Shown: positions 20,922-32,980 of the stretch, piece by piece
Numbering within the stretch: the first letter of the stretch is position 1
Layout: each line of letters opens with the position of its first letter
Assembly (NCBI GenBank): GCA_029834535.1
Contig: JAQMWT010000351.1
Coordinates: 1-64,000 of the forward strand
DNA from: Chrysophaeum taylorii
Lineage: Eukaryota; Sar; Pelagophyceae; Pelagomonadales; Pelagomonadaceae
DNA length: 64,000 bases
Direction of reading: 5' to 3'
The notes under the pieces: generated by a model
The model's input: the letters and a program-made list of their open reading frames with translations, nothing else
What the model was told of the DNA's origin: nothing
The model's database searches: none
Translations under genes and position numbers: made by a program

Positions 20922-23900
20922 ATGACGTCGAGTAAGCCGCAACGCTGGCGCCCCTGGAGCCGCAAAACGAGCTGGCAGGCGCAGGCACGCGAAACTGCAG
21001 CTGCGCTCGATGATGAAACATTCTTGACGTGGCTCGATGGCGCTGGGGTTGAAACTGCAACCCTGTCTTTTCACGATGTTTGGAGCCGCTCGGCCTTCGT
21101 GGCCGAGTGGCTCCTCGGAGACATCGGTCTCGCGCCGGGGGATCGCGCCATGCTCGTGTACGCTCCGGGGCCCGAGTTCTTCGTCGCTTTCGTCGCGTGT
21201 CTTCGCGCCGGCGTCTTGGCCGTGCCGAACTATCCACCCGACCCTGCCAACCTTGGACGCGGCCTCGAGAAGCTGGACCTCGTTACCACTGCCTGCGGCG
21301 CGGAGGTGGGCCTCACCGGAAGCGTCGTCGAAAATCTGCGAACGACTACCAGCATTTGGCACGCGTGGCCTGGGATACGATGGCACAACACCGACGGCCT
21401 GGGGGATGACGCGAGACCACGCTTGCTCAATCAGCTGATGAACGCTCACTCGGGGATTTTTCTGTCGTCGTCGTCGTCGTCTAGCCGCGGTGTCTTAAGC
21501 GACGATGCTGTCTCAGCTTCAAAGCGCGAGGCACCGGAACAGAATGAAGCCAAGCCAACGATCGTCCGAGATTTGCTGAGCTCCAGCTCAAGCTTGAACG
21601 ACGAGGAGAGCAGGTCGCTTTTTGACAGCCAGCACGACGTGTCATGCGTATCTCCCGTTAACGCAAACAGTCACCGAAAACTTCGCAGCACTTTTCTCGA
21701 TCAAGCTCCGAGCGATTCGATCGCCTTCCTTCAATTCACGTCTGGGTCAACTGGGTGCGCCGCCTTGATATCCAAAACGGTCCCTCAGCTGTCGCGTCGC
21801 TCGCAGCGACCCCAAGGGCGTCATGATTTCGCACCGCAACATCTGGCACAACGTCAACGAAGTATACTTGCCTGGACAGCACACGTTTCTCGGCAGCCGC
21901 GCGGGTGATGACGCCGTTTTACGGTTGCACGATTTGGCGGAGCCGTCGGCGCGCGTCGTTGCGGTCAGCTGGCTACCCCAGTTCCACGATAGCGGCCTGA
22001 TGCTCATGCTGTTCGGACCGTTTGTTGCCGGCAAGCACCAGTGTTTTTATGACGCATGTTCTGACGACGTGTTTAGGAGAAAGTTGAAAGTATTGGTTAT
22101 TGACTGAACTCTAGACTAACTGGCAAGTCGCCGCGCAGGCTACCACATGATCAACTTCTCGCCGCTCTCGTTCCTCGCCGACCCCCTGATGTGGCTGCGT
22201 GCCGTGTCAAAGTATCGCGCTCTCTGGACTGCCTCGCCTGATTTTGGCTACCGGATGTGCACCAAACGCGCGGATGTCGACGAGATCAGCGACATCAACC
22301 TCAGTAGCCTGGTGTACTGCGTCGGCGGCGTCGGACAGCGGTGCGTGTCGTTTCTTCTTGAAAATTCCCCGTCTCATAGCGGCGTTTTAGGTGCGTGCCG
22401 TCGCTCCTCCGCGAGTTCGCTGCGTACTTCACCATCCACTGCAAGCTACCCGACGACGGCGACCGTGGCATCTTCGTGCCGAATTACGGTCTCGCCGAGC
22501 ACGTCGTGGCTACATGTGGCGAAAACTGCGGTCTTATCCCGTCCCGTCGACGACCCGATCTCATCTCGTGTGGTTCCGAGTTCACCGTTGACCTCCTCAT
22601 CGTAGACGTGGTGACGAAGCGCCCCGTGCCCGACGGCTCGCCCGGCGAAGTCTGGTTGAGCTCAGACTCTGTCGCTCAAGGCTACTGGGGCAAACCCGAG
22701 CTGAGCGACGAGACCTTCCGCGCCCGACTCGAGCCCGACGACGGCAAAGTATACCTGAGGACCGGCGACGAAGCATTCATGGAACAGGGCCACCTGTTCA
22801 TCTGCGGTCGGATTAAAGACTTGATCATCATCGGCGGCGAAAATTATTACAGCGATGACGTCGAACTGGCTGCCACGGAGGCCATGACTAGCGCCGCCAG
22901 ACCAGGATGTATCGCCGCGTTCGCCCTCGTCAACGCTGACGACGAAACCGAGTCCTTGTGCATTGTTCTCGAGATCCGAGAGCACGTGCACGCTGTCGAA
23001 CACGGGAATCTCGCGTCAACACTCACTACGAGGGTTGCAAAGTCCGTGAGTTTGAGACCGCACCGCGTGGTCTTCATCAAGGAGAAAACTATTCTGAAGA
23101 CGACAAGCGGGAAGCTACGGCGCCGGGCGATTCGAGAAGCGCTATTGGCTAGCGAGCTCCAAGTCGTCTTCGATTCGAATCCGACGCTCGGGATGCCACG
23201 GCGACCGACCCTGGTCGATGATGGTTATCAAGCTGCAGCGGCTGGAACCACCGAAGAGGGAGAAGGCGCTTTGCAGTGGTTGTGGCGACAGATCAGCTCC
23301 GTTGTTAGTGATGCAGATCTCCCCCTGGAGTCAGCGGAAGAGGTGCGCCGCCATGCTTCAGCACGAACTGATTCGACGTCGAAGTGGTCCGAGTGCTTGC
23401 TCGCAAAAAACGAGGCTCGGGGAAGACTCTACGAACTTTCCGACTTTCTGGGTGTCTGGGAAGTGCTGGACGACCATTACGCTTTTCAAAGCTTCCATAT
23501 CAAGGCAGAGAATGCGATCAAAGATCGAGAGAACGTGTACCGCCAACATCACTTGGGCTGTGGCCGCTTCGCACACGAGGCTGTCGTAATCGCAAAAGTC
23601 AAAATTACAATGGACGACGTCAACCTGCGGCCCGGTGTACGTGAAGACTTGGTCATGCAGCTCCCCCACGAGATATACGTCCTCGTGCTCCACGCCACCG
23701 GCCTTGTCAAGTTTGTGCCACACTCTGCGAGCTCGCAGCGTGATCTTGTTTTGCTCGAAAGCCACGACAGCCTCGACGCCGAGATAAACTCGCAACATGC
23801 AGATAAGTTTGGCTGCTTTCGGTTTGGCATCGTCGTAGGTAACGGCGTAGACCGCAGGTTTCTCCGCCTCAATCGCTGGGCAACTGACAATCGCTACTTT

Positions 23901-26900
23901 TGGTCAGCTGTCAACGTCATGCACGACTTTCCAAAGGGAGTTGACAAGCCGCGCGAGCTGATTGCGGCTGGTCTCGCGGCGCACCCCGGAGTAGATGGAA
24001 CGACGACATCGGGTGCTCTTCGCGACACTATCCTGGCATTGTGTGACGAAGACAACGTCAGTGATAGAGCACGGTCGCGGACTGCAACTGCAATGGCAGA
24101 ACCAACTGTTGTTGAGTTCCTGCCTGCGGCGTTATCCGGGAGCGACCACGAGTCGCTTTCTTGTGGCTTGGCTCTCATCGAGCGCGTAGCAACGCAAATA
24201 GCCGGGCTCTTCCCGCAGGACACCTCTCTCAAAGACCATCCCGACTTGTCCGGGATATTTCGGCAGCTTGCCGTTCCCAGCGAGCTGATGCAACGTCTCG
24301 AGTACGACGAGTCTGTGGTCAACGTCGCAAAATTCGTCGATGCGGTCAAGACAAACATCATTAGGATGCCGGTGCTCCTGCATGTTGCGCAAGAACTCGA
24401 GATTCGAAGACCCGGCCGCGACCTTCCCATTTCAGACGAGCGCGCTGCGGCTGACCTGCGACACGCTGTCCTCTATTGTTTCGCTCTTCACACGCTCGGA
24501 ATCTCGATGCTGCGTCCGTCTGCGCCGCCCGGCAACTCGGACTTCTTGCTAGATTTATTGACGGCGCAAGAAACTGCGATACGTCGAGCGAACGACGCCG
24601 TGGGCGTGAATACGTCTTCACCTTTTGAGTATGACTGTCGTGTATTACGTTTGACTCTGTGCAGAACTCAAGCGCAGGCTTATGAAACATGAGGCTGTTC
24701 ATTCGGCTATGCGGAACACAGCCGAGACGAGGCGCGACCCGAGCCAACTCGCCACTGCACGTGCAGCCGGGGAGCTTCTCGCAGAAAATATTGTCATGGC
24801 AGCCATTGAGGACGTTTCTAAAGAACACGACCGCAACGCTCGTGCTTTGGCAGAGTCCGCGACACATTGTTGCTGTTGTCTGCAGCAAGATGTGCACGTC
24901 CGCGCGTGACGAGGTGACAAGACTCATCGCAGGCGCTGGGTTCGAACTCGCCTACTGGAGCTGCGTGCTGCAACAATCAAAAACATGCGTGGAAATTTCC
25001 ACGAGAACGCTGTATTCAGGAGTCGCGCAGGTCGTGCGTTACGATGTGTGTCCAGCGATGATGTCGGAGTGGATCCAAGTTTATCTCGTGTGGAATCTCT
25101 CGGTCGGGTTCACAGAACCGCGTCCGTTCTTGCCCCATGTAGCAAAGCTCTTGGTGCCATGCTTGTTATCGTTATCGAACAAAGATCCGGCATTATTCTC
25201 GTGGATGCGCATCTTGACCCTGAACATGCACAGTACTCTTCTGGCTTGTCACCCCGAGCTTAAGGAGATCTCAGCAGACACGTATGACTGGCGCACGATG
25301 GAGACCAGCATCGCCTTGGGTGAGATGAGCGAGAAGCTCGCGCGCCAACTTTCGAACTCAATTGCTGCGAAGCTACCCGGCGAACGCGAGTCTCAAAGCA
25401 TCGTCGAAAAAGATGTGCAGCTTGCAACATTATTTTCCAAGACGCGGCATCAGGTTCTAGACAGATATCAGAGTGTGCACAGCGCGGCGTCGAATGATCA
25501 AGATGGTGCTCTCGGCATCGGGTGGCTCGACAAGATTCGGTCGCGCGTGATGAAATCTGGCGATGAAAAACCTGGAGAAGAAGGAGAACACTATGGAGCG
25601 AACAACAACTCGGAGTTTTTCGAGATCAAAGTACGTCGAGAACAGTTAGCATATGTCCAAGCGGCTCTCCTTCGCACTCTCGCATCGATGACAGACACCG
25701 TCATCGACGCGTGCGCAACATCAGTCGCACATCTTGGCCTGTCATCACAGGACGCGTTGAGCCTTCAGGCTGAGTTGCGTCGGGACTTGTCCGTGGAAGT
25801 GCATTTCAACACACTCATGGATCCAAATCTTACGATTGCCCAACTGGCCGAAGAGATGCTGAGAATTGCACGCTCGGAAGACGAATCGCCGCTCGCGCCG
25901 CTCGTGCCACTGCCTGATGGTGACCACCTCGGGTCTGTGAGACTTCCGCAGTGGGCCGTCGACGCGATTCAGGCGGTGTCGCTGGTTGTTGTCGTTGTGT
26001 TGGTCTCGATCGCACTCATTCCGCCGTATCATTTTGGACATTGGGTGCAATGGCGAGCAATGTCTATAGGGTCTTCGAAGCGGGTCGAAGTGCGACGCGA
26101 CAACGCTCCGTGGTCGCACATCAAGGTTACCGGGACCGACCACGTCTACACGTACGGGCTTCTGCTGCCGTTGGTTATTCCGCTCTTCATGGTCTCCCTC
26201 ACAACGATTACTATTCTTGCAAAGTGGCTCGTTATCGGCCGCTACAAAGTCGGGACCACGCGTCGGGGCACGGTGTTTTTTCTGCGCTGGTGGGTCATCG
26301 ATCGGCTCCTCGACCAGTTCGACATGTGGGCTGGAGTTTTCATCTACGACACGCTCTTCATAAACTTGTTTTGTGTTTTGATGGGCGCTGAAATATCACT
26401 TCGCGCAAGAATCAAGGTTCTCCCGAGGGAGTTCGACCTTCTCGCCGTCGGCTCGTACGCGACATTGAGCGGTGCTGTGTTTGCGCGCATGTTCGAACCT
26501 GGCGGTGGCATGCGTTTTGCCCGCGTTATCCTCGAACCGCACTCAGAAACCAAATCGCAGTCTGTCGTCATGCCGGGTTGCAAGATCGAGCACGGCGCCG
26601 TGCTCGAACACGGCTCGTCGATGATGCCCGGGATGCAGTTGGCTCGCGACAGCGTGTATCAGTCGAATCCGCCCCAACCCGCGGGCTTGCGACACTTGCC
26701 TTTGTCGACGTCACCAGGCGTAGCCTCGTGGCTTTGCTTTGAGCTGACAAAGCTCGCGACGTTGCCTTGCTTCCTTTACGGATCTTTCTATGCGTCGAAC
26801 GTTCTTCTCGAGTTCGCCTCGCGGCAGGCGTGTGTTTTTTTCCTGCCGTCTCTGCGACTTTATATAAGAGTTTTCGGCAGGTCGATTGGTATGATTGGCA

Positions 26901-28606
26901 ATTTCGCTATCGCGAGCTCGCATACTTCGTTTTGGCCTACTACACCGCGATGTTCGTCCGAAGCAGCGAAGACGCAATATCTTCTTCACGAAGAATGATG
27001 CGCGCGTGCTCAAATACGCATCGCAGGTCTCAGGGTGCAACGTTGTTCTCCTCAAATGGGTACTCATCGGACGCCTGCGCCCCGGATCGCATGTGCGCCA
27101 TGACTGGACGTGGCGCCTGCGAACGTGGTTCGTGGAGTGGATTTGGTATCGCGTCGTGTTCGGATTTGGTTCTTTGATTTGGGACGAGAATGGTCTCGTC
27201 AGCACAGCCTTGATGAAAGCCCTGGGAATGCGCGTCTGGTTTGTGTTCCAGTGTGTCGAAATCAAACTGCGTCAGTACGTGCTGACGTAGTAGTAGCTTC
27301 GCTGCTGACGAGAGCGTCGTCGTCGACGCAGGAATACGGCAAGTTTCATCAGTTTGTGCGTTTTCTCGCCCGTCGAAGCTGACCTCGTCGAGGTCGGCGA
27401 AGGTGCGCAGATTTCTGTGTGTGCGATTTCCTGCGAAGCAGCAGCCAATGGCACGTACAAGACAGTCAAGATTGGGGCGCGCGCGCAAGTCGGGCTTCGC
27501 GCGAGGCTCCGCGCGGGCGTCGTCGTCGAAGAGGGAGCCGTCGTAGGCCACCTAAGTATAGTGCCCGCGGACCACGTTGTTCGCACGGGCACTACATTCT
27601 TTGCGTCAAACACCTTTTCGTCTACATCCAGCTCCTTTTATTCCCCGTCGGCAATCAAGGCTCTCGAGCATAAACGACGAGGAACGTGTCGCGCGATCGC
27701 GTTCTTGGTAAATTTTTTCGTCGAATCAGCTCTGCGAGCCGTCGCCTTGTTCACCTTTGGCTTCGTCTCTCTTATTCCGGCGTACGAGCTTGCAGTCCTG
27801 GTGTTTTACGACATGCCCCACTTCTTCAAATCAGATTATTACGAAGACGGATTCCGCGCGCGCGGCGACCGCGTCCAAGTCTGGCACCCACCAGTCGAAC
27901 GCACGCGCGCGCTTCTACTTACTCGTGGGCCCCGTCGCGCTCGTGGCATGCGTGTCGATGGCGATTACTTTTCGCATCTGGCAGCGGGTCGTGTTGGAAG
28001 ATAGCCCGGGATACGCCGCCACTTTGGTTTCATCTCGTTTACCTCAACTACCAGCTCCTGTGTAACGAAACCAACCGACTCATCCTCGCGCTAATACGTG
28101 GCTCTCGTCTCGCGAACGCGTCCATCCGAGTAGCGACTTTTTTCTCTTCTTTTGCGCCATTCACGGCGCGTTCGTACCCGAGTCTGAAACCTCGGGTCTA
28201 CGCGCGCTTCTTGGGAGCAGACGTCGCCCCGAGCGCATTTCTGAACAACCAAACTAAGATCTACGAAGCCCCTTTGGTAACGATTGGCCGCGATGCCGTC
28301 GTCGACGACGGCGCGTACAACATGGCCCACGTCCTCGCGCGCGGGCGCCTCATATTTCGGAAAAAATTAATCGGTCGCGGTGCAATATTGCATCCAAATT
28401 CTATCACCTGGGCTGGCGACGTCGTCCCCGAGGGCGTCATTCTTGGACCCATGTCCCAGCTGCCGAGTTTAGACGTGGATGATCAAAACGATGCTGTCTC
28501 GACGAACGGCTACCAACCAGGCAGTTACCTCCACGGATGCCCCGCGCGAGACTACACCAAGTTGTACGTAAGCCTCTACAGCGCGACAAACACGAATTCT
28601 GCGTAA
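20922..28606 (+). CDS. FAAL-type adenylation / carrier / Pls-like membrane acyltransferase megaenzyme (multi-exon)
   Basis: About 2,400 aa. The start is taken as ATG 20922. Introns seen: 21755-21806, 22058-22138, 22341-22390, 24629-24677, 24869-24932, 26834-26880, 26956-27026 and 27287-27331; all are GT-AG and restore frame and homology. Two more joins at about 27.90 and 28.02 kb are unresolved. Residues about 20-680 form a fatty-acyl-AMP ligase/adenylation domain (TSGSTG-DPKGVMISH, NYGLAEHVV, YLRTGDEA, GRIKDLIIIGGENYY, catalytic Lys in TTSGKLRR). Residues about 700-1470 are unassigned. A carrier domain has its phosphopantetheine site in LGLSSQDAL (Ser about 1508; the usual Asp is Ser). Three membrane-plus-left-handed-beta-helix units follow, like the C-terminal tandem domains of bacterial epsilon-poly-lysine synthetase. 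The last ends at GYQPGSYLHGCPARDY. The role is to activate an acid, load it and transfer it at a membrane; substrate and product are unknown. Confidence 0.8.
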
Positions 28607-29235
28607 AATATGAAGTTCTAGCGGCGCCACGCACTTCAGGGTAGCGCGCGCGCGCGGCACAGTGCATGTGAACATAAAAGGCATTCTTGTATTTTCATCG
28701 CTACTACTATAATATACTGACATCATCATCATCGCCAAGGGAAGGTGCTGCTGCAGGCAGTTCGAAGAGCTGAGTAGTGTAAATATAAATAAACGGGTAC
28801 CTACCGATGAACCGCGTTTGTTCTCTGACGGGTACCTACCGATGAACCGCGTTTGTTCTCTGACGGGTAATGAAGTTATTAACTACCGGGGGCGTCCTTC
28901 CTGTGCCGCCACCCTAATTGGGAAAGCAGGGATCGACCTTCCACCAAAATCTCCTCCTCATCATAGTATGTCTGTGTGTGTTAATAATTAACGCGGTGTC
29001 GCAGCACTACACGCGGCGAGCGGGCGCGACCGAGGGCTCCAGCAGGAAAAGAGCGGTGATGATGCGAAGAAGAAGTCAGGGTTACTTCCTTCCTCAAAGT
29101 ACTAAACGGACGCAAAAAAAAAGAAGGGTTAGCAAAAGTTGTTGTTGGTTCCCAGCAGAAATCAAGAAAAGATATTTTGTGACTTTTTGATGTGTCACCC
29201 CTCCAAGTTAGCCGCATCACATCCTAAGAGAGGTG
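28607..29235. other. Intergenic region with a 35-bp tandem duplication
   Basis: No gene is recognised. The first 130 bp probably hold the 3' end of the megaenzyme transcript. A GCGCGCGCGCG run lies near 28645. The stretch just before 29236 is the likely promoter of the XK-related gene. Confidence 0.5.
28793..28862. repeat. 35-bp perfect tandem duplication
   Basis: Two identical 35-bp units (28793-28827 and 28828-28862), each starting ACGGGTACCTACCGATG, followed by the first seven bases of a third. The lack of divergence says it is recent or conserved. No function is evident. Confidence 0.85.
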
Positions 29236-30507
29236 ATGCGGTGGGTCTGGTGCGTCTCGCATCTTGTGACGCCGTTGGACATCTTGAGCGATGCGTATCA
29301 GCTCGCCTACTTTGGTATCGAAGGATGGTGGATGTCGATGGCACTATCTATCATCATTGTTCACGCGAGCTGGCGATTTAGCATTGTGTACGCTGCAGCG
29401 CACCCGAAAATCGCGTCCGTCAGAGTCTGGTTTGTCCTCTACGTGCCGGGCTTGTTGCTGCCATGCTGGGACCTCTCGGGGGAATGTCTCAGGGGCGAGG
29501 AGCCTCTCGACGACGTCGAGGCCCTTGCCGACGTCGAAGAGCGCGGAACACTCTACGACTCGAACTCCGCACAAGTCGCAATTTATGGCGTGCTCAGCAA
29601 TCATGCGCGAGCCTACGAATCGTCTTCGTTGTTATGGCGCGCCGTGCTCCTGCTCAGGTTGGAGATCGTCCTCTTCGCGATGATGATCCCTTTGAGCCCG
29701 TACGTCGCGACCACCGCCGCGATCACCTTGGCGCGCGAGGCGCTGCTCGTGGAGAGTGATCGTCCTCGGGGCGGCGAAACGCACGCGCTGTATAATATCG
29801 TTCTCACATTCATCGAGGGCTCTCTCGAGAGCTTTCCGCAACTGCTTCTGCAAGGGTGGACGTACTACTGGGCCGTGCGGGAAGGAACGGACGAGCCGTT
29901 GTTTGGGATTCCATACGTGGTCGTCTTCTCCGTCTCGGCGTCCATGTCCGCGCTGGGTATCCTCAAGGCCATATGGAACTTTTACTGGAAACGAAACGAA
30001 ATTTGGCAGAAACTGCCATCGAAAAGATCTGCCGTAATCTTCGACGTTCGAGACGATCCCGCGTTCCTTCAAGACGTAGCCGAGGAGTTTAAGGAAGATG
30101 AGAACGTTGTCCTCGCGGCGGTGAAGCAGGATGGTCGAGCGCTCGAGTACGCGGCGCCCGAGCTCAAAGGAGATAAGGAGGTTGTCCTCGCGGCGGTGAA
30201 GCAGGATGGTCGGGCGCTCGAGTACGCGGCGCCCGAGCTCAAGGGAGATAAGGAGGTTGTCCTCGCGGCGGCGGCGGCGGTAAATAATAATAATAATAAT
30301 AATAACCAAGTCGACTCTGACCTCAAGGACCCGGTTGCCGCCGCGCAGCACTTTCGTTTCCAGCAGGAGGCTGCCGCCATCATCGACGAGCCCAGACTCT
30401 TAGACGACAAGGGGGTGGTTGTGCCAAAAAAAGTACACCACTGCGCCTTTGCCGCCGCGCTCCGCGACGACGTTCAGATCACGGTACACAAGTACCTCCA
30501 GACCTAA
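29236..30507 (+). CDS. XK-related (XKR-like) membrane protein with DUF4116-like repeats
   Basis: A 423-aa intact frame; the ATG is 3 bp after an in-frame GTG. Residues 1-245 have several membrane segments and XK-family landmarks: a first helix with PLDILSDAYQLAYFGI and later the signature IEGSLESFPQLLLQGWTYYW. XKR proteins of animals include phospholipid scramblases; the function here is not known. Residues about 270-350 carry DUF4116-like units (DDPAFLQDVAEEFKEDENVV, then AVKQDGRALEYAAPELKGDK twice), followed by an Ala and an Asn run. DUF4116 is a short repeat expanded in some algae, dinoflagellates and a few bacteria. Fusion of the two is unusual. There are no introns. Confidence 0.75.
   Translation: MRWVWCVSHLVTPLDILSDAYQLAYFGIEGWWMSMALSIIIVHASWRFSIVYAAAHPKIASVRVWFVLYVPGLLLPCWDLSGECLRGEEPLDDVEALADVEERGTLYDSNSAQVAIYGVLSNHARAYESSSLLWRAVLLLRLEIVLFAMMIPLSPYVATTAAITLAREALLVESDRPRGGETHALYNIVLTFIEGSLESFPQLLLQGWTYYWAVREGTDEPLFGIPYVVVFSVSASMSALGILKAIWNFYWKRNEIWQKLPSKRSAVIFDVRDDPAFLQDVAEEFKEDENVVLAAVKQDGRALEYAAPELKGDKEVVLAAVKQDGRALEYAAPELKGDKEVVLAAAAAVNNNNNNNNQVDSDLKDPVAAAQHFRFQQEAAAIIDEPRLLDDKGVVVPKKVHHCAFAAALRDDVQITVHKYLQT
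30106..30255 (+). repeat. 75-bp duplicated DUF4116 repeat unit
   Basis: Two 75-bp units (30106-30180 and 30181-30255) differ at only a couple of bases, and a third unit begins at 30256 before breaking into a GCG run and an AAT run. The DNA is much more alike than protein selection requires, so the duplication is recent. Confidence 0.85.
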
Positions 30508-31095
30508 GAGAGAGCGCCATTCACTCCTCCTCCCTCCCTTCCTTCCTGCGTCTACGATAAGCGCCAACAAACCGGGTCAGCAGAGCGCTGCTGGGACGTT
30601 TAAAATCCCTACCCAGAGAAAGGCACGCGTGCTGTAGAGGAGATGGTACCGTCCATCGCACACTATTTGCTCCACACCACGGGTTCCGATATTAAACTCA
30701 GCTTGTCCCGCGGCGCTCAAATCGGAGGAAGGAAATCACGCCTGCTGTCGCCGTCTTGCACGACCCGAGACTGTCGTCGTCGACGTTCAGCCTCTTCCTC
30801 GCTCTTCGCTCCCAGCTCTGCGAAAACTCAAACTCTCTCGGCGTCTGGCCGTTTCAGTCCAATGCTTGGGGGAGGTCTTTGAGGTCGGACTGCTGCGAGG
30901 GGGCTCAAGGTAGGTTGTCCCAGTTCCTTCCTATTCGTCCTGCTGTTGAACTATCCATTGCAGTTTAGTTTAATTATAGTTTCCCCCCTTGAACAAACTA
31001 GTTTTTAGCTTCAAGGGGTTGGTTGTTGCACCATTCTATCCCTTGAACTGATGGCGTCCAGTTGCATGCCGTGCAGTTTCGGACAATTCCGTGCT
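30508..31095. other. Intergenic region, no gene recognised
   Basis: About 590 bp between the XK-related gene and the beta-helix pseudogene. Only short unrecognised frames are present. Confidence 0.45.
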
Positions 31096-32980
31096 ATGTC
31101 GGTACCCGAGGAAGGAACACGAGGCCGCGTCGAGGAGCAGGCTGGGAACGCGTTTCGGGCGAACCCGCCGACGTGGGGGAACAATGTGCGGGCGAACATC
31201 GGGCCGGCAGACCCGGACATCGAGGCGCAAATCAAGGGGGCGACGGCGAACATGAGTACGCGATCGACTTCCAGGTTGGATACGACGTTCAAGTGCTCGG
31301 ACTCGGGCGAGTGCCGAGCGATGTGGTCTTTCACGGGCAAGCTGGGGCCCTACGTGAAAGCGTTGAACCGGCGCGATGGCGGCAACCTCAACGCGCGTTC
31401 TGGAGGTAGACAACGTCAAGGTCGTGCCCGGGGGACGCCAGATGTGCTGGGCAGTCTCGCAGGCCCGTGCGACGCCTCGAGGTTGACGGAGATCTCCTGA
31501 TGTCAGAAGGCGCGTACTACTCGTCGGGCGGCTTCGCTGCGGACGTCGAGCTCACCATCGCCGGCAGGATGCCCGAGTGGTACCATCCGGTGCGTCACCC
31601 AAATGCGTGATGGGCTCGCAGCAGCAGCAGTTTTGCGCTCGCAACTGCAGCTTTGGGGTCGTGGGCGAGGTACCCTGATACCGAAAACATAGACTTCACG
31701 ATTACCAGGTCGGGAATTGCGCGTGGTCGCTCGTCAGAGTGGGCTGCCACACGCCGAGGAGGAAGAGACGGCGACGGATCATAAGGTTGTCACGAGCACG
31801 ACGACCGACTCGCTCGTGACGAACGAGACGAAGACGTCGCGAACGTGCGAGAAACCGCACGTTCGCGCCGTCGAGCGCGACGAAACGACCGCCTACGTGC
31901 TCGTAGTCCCCAACCTCCGCACCGACTCCTCGCGCGTCTCGTGGGAAGATACAAAATCACTCACGGAAGACATCGTTCCGTTCGAGTTTGCGTACTACGC
32001 GGACGCCGAGGTCCTTGGCGTCAAGGCCGTCGCCGAGATCCAGGAGCAGCTCGACGCGGGCTATTCGATTGTCTTCGCCCAGGGTGTCTTCGAGCTCGCG
32101 CACACCCTCGACGTCACCGTCGACAACCAGGTGGGGATCGGCTTCGCAACACTCAAACCGCCGCCCGACGGCTCGCCGTGCATCATCCGCTTCAAAACGG
32201 ACGTCCTCCGCGTCGCCGCTTGATGCTGCAAGCGACAAAGCTCGACACCGCGTTCCACGGCTCGACCCTCCTGCACCACCTGGCAGCCGTCTTTGGCCTC
32301 CTCCTCCTCGGCCGTCGTCGTCGTCGTCGTCGTCGAGAATCCGGGGGTTCTCTCCGATGTTTTCGCGCGCGTCGGCGGGCCCGACGACGACGACAACCGC
32401 GCCGAGGTTGGCTGCGACGTCATGATCAAGATCTTCTCGCAAGGCGTCATCGGCGACAACCTGCGGTTGTGGCGCGCGGATCACTCGGCACTCCAAGCCG
32501 GCGAAGAGCCGGCCCCCGACCAGGCCTTCCACCTCGTCGCGAAGGGCGAATTCCCCTGCTACACGCCTCTTGAAGTCTTCGGCGACCACGTCCTCGTGTA
32601 TGGCCGAGCACACGATACGCTCCAACGTCGTGTGGTACGGCAACCACGGCAAAAACTTGGTTTTACCAGAATGAACTCTGGCGCACTCCACTTTCCAGAA
32701 TTTCGCCGGTTACGTCGTCGACGACGGCGTCGAACATCACGCAGCCAAGGGCGTCGGCGTCTACTCCAACTTGCGAGATCACACGGTGCCCGTCGAGAAC
32801 GCCATCAAAGGACCCCACAAGGAGAACATCTCGTTCAGAAACACGCCTTCATGCGCTTCCTCAATGGTCACTTTGGCATCTTCAAAGTCATCAACGAGAC
32901 AACGGCAGCAGGCCGTCCTACGACGAAAACACCGGCGCCCAAGGCGTCTTCCCGAGGTCCTCAAGTGGAAACTGAAATAG
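31096..32980 (+). pseudogene. Decayed copy of bacterial-type beta-helix protein gene
   Basis: Collinear with the gene at 40802-42918. It starts ATGTCGGTACCCGAGGAAGG (MSVPEEG...) and keeps GLGRVPSDVVFHGQ, KVVPGGRQMCWAVSQA, EGAYYSSGGFAADV and the 32.0-32.6 kb blocks (TTAYVLVVPNLRTDSS, AGYSIVFAQGVFELAHTL, RAEVGCDVMIKIFSQGVIGD). It ends in QGVFP...LKW. The blocks lie in different frames with several indels, for example near 31270, 31390, 31600, 32215, 32290 and 32620. The trinucleotide GTC run near 32320 is expanded compared with its sister. It is a duplicate of a host gene that is no longer coding. Confidence 0.8.
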
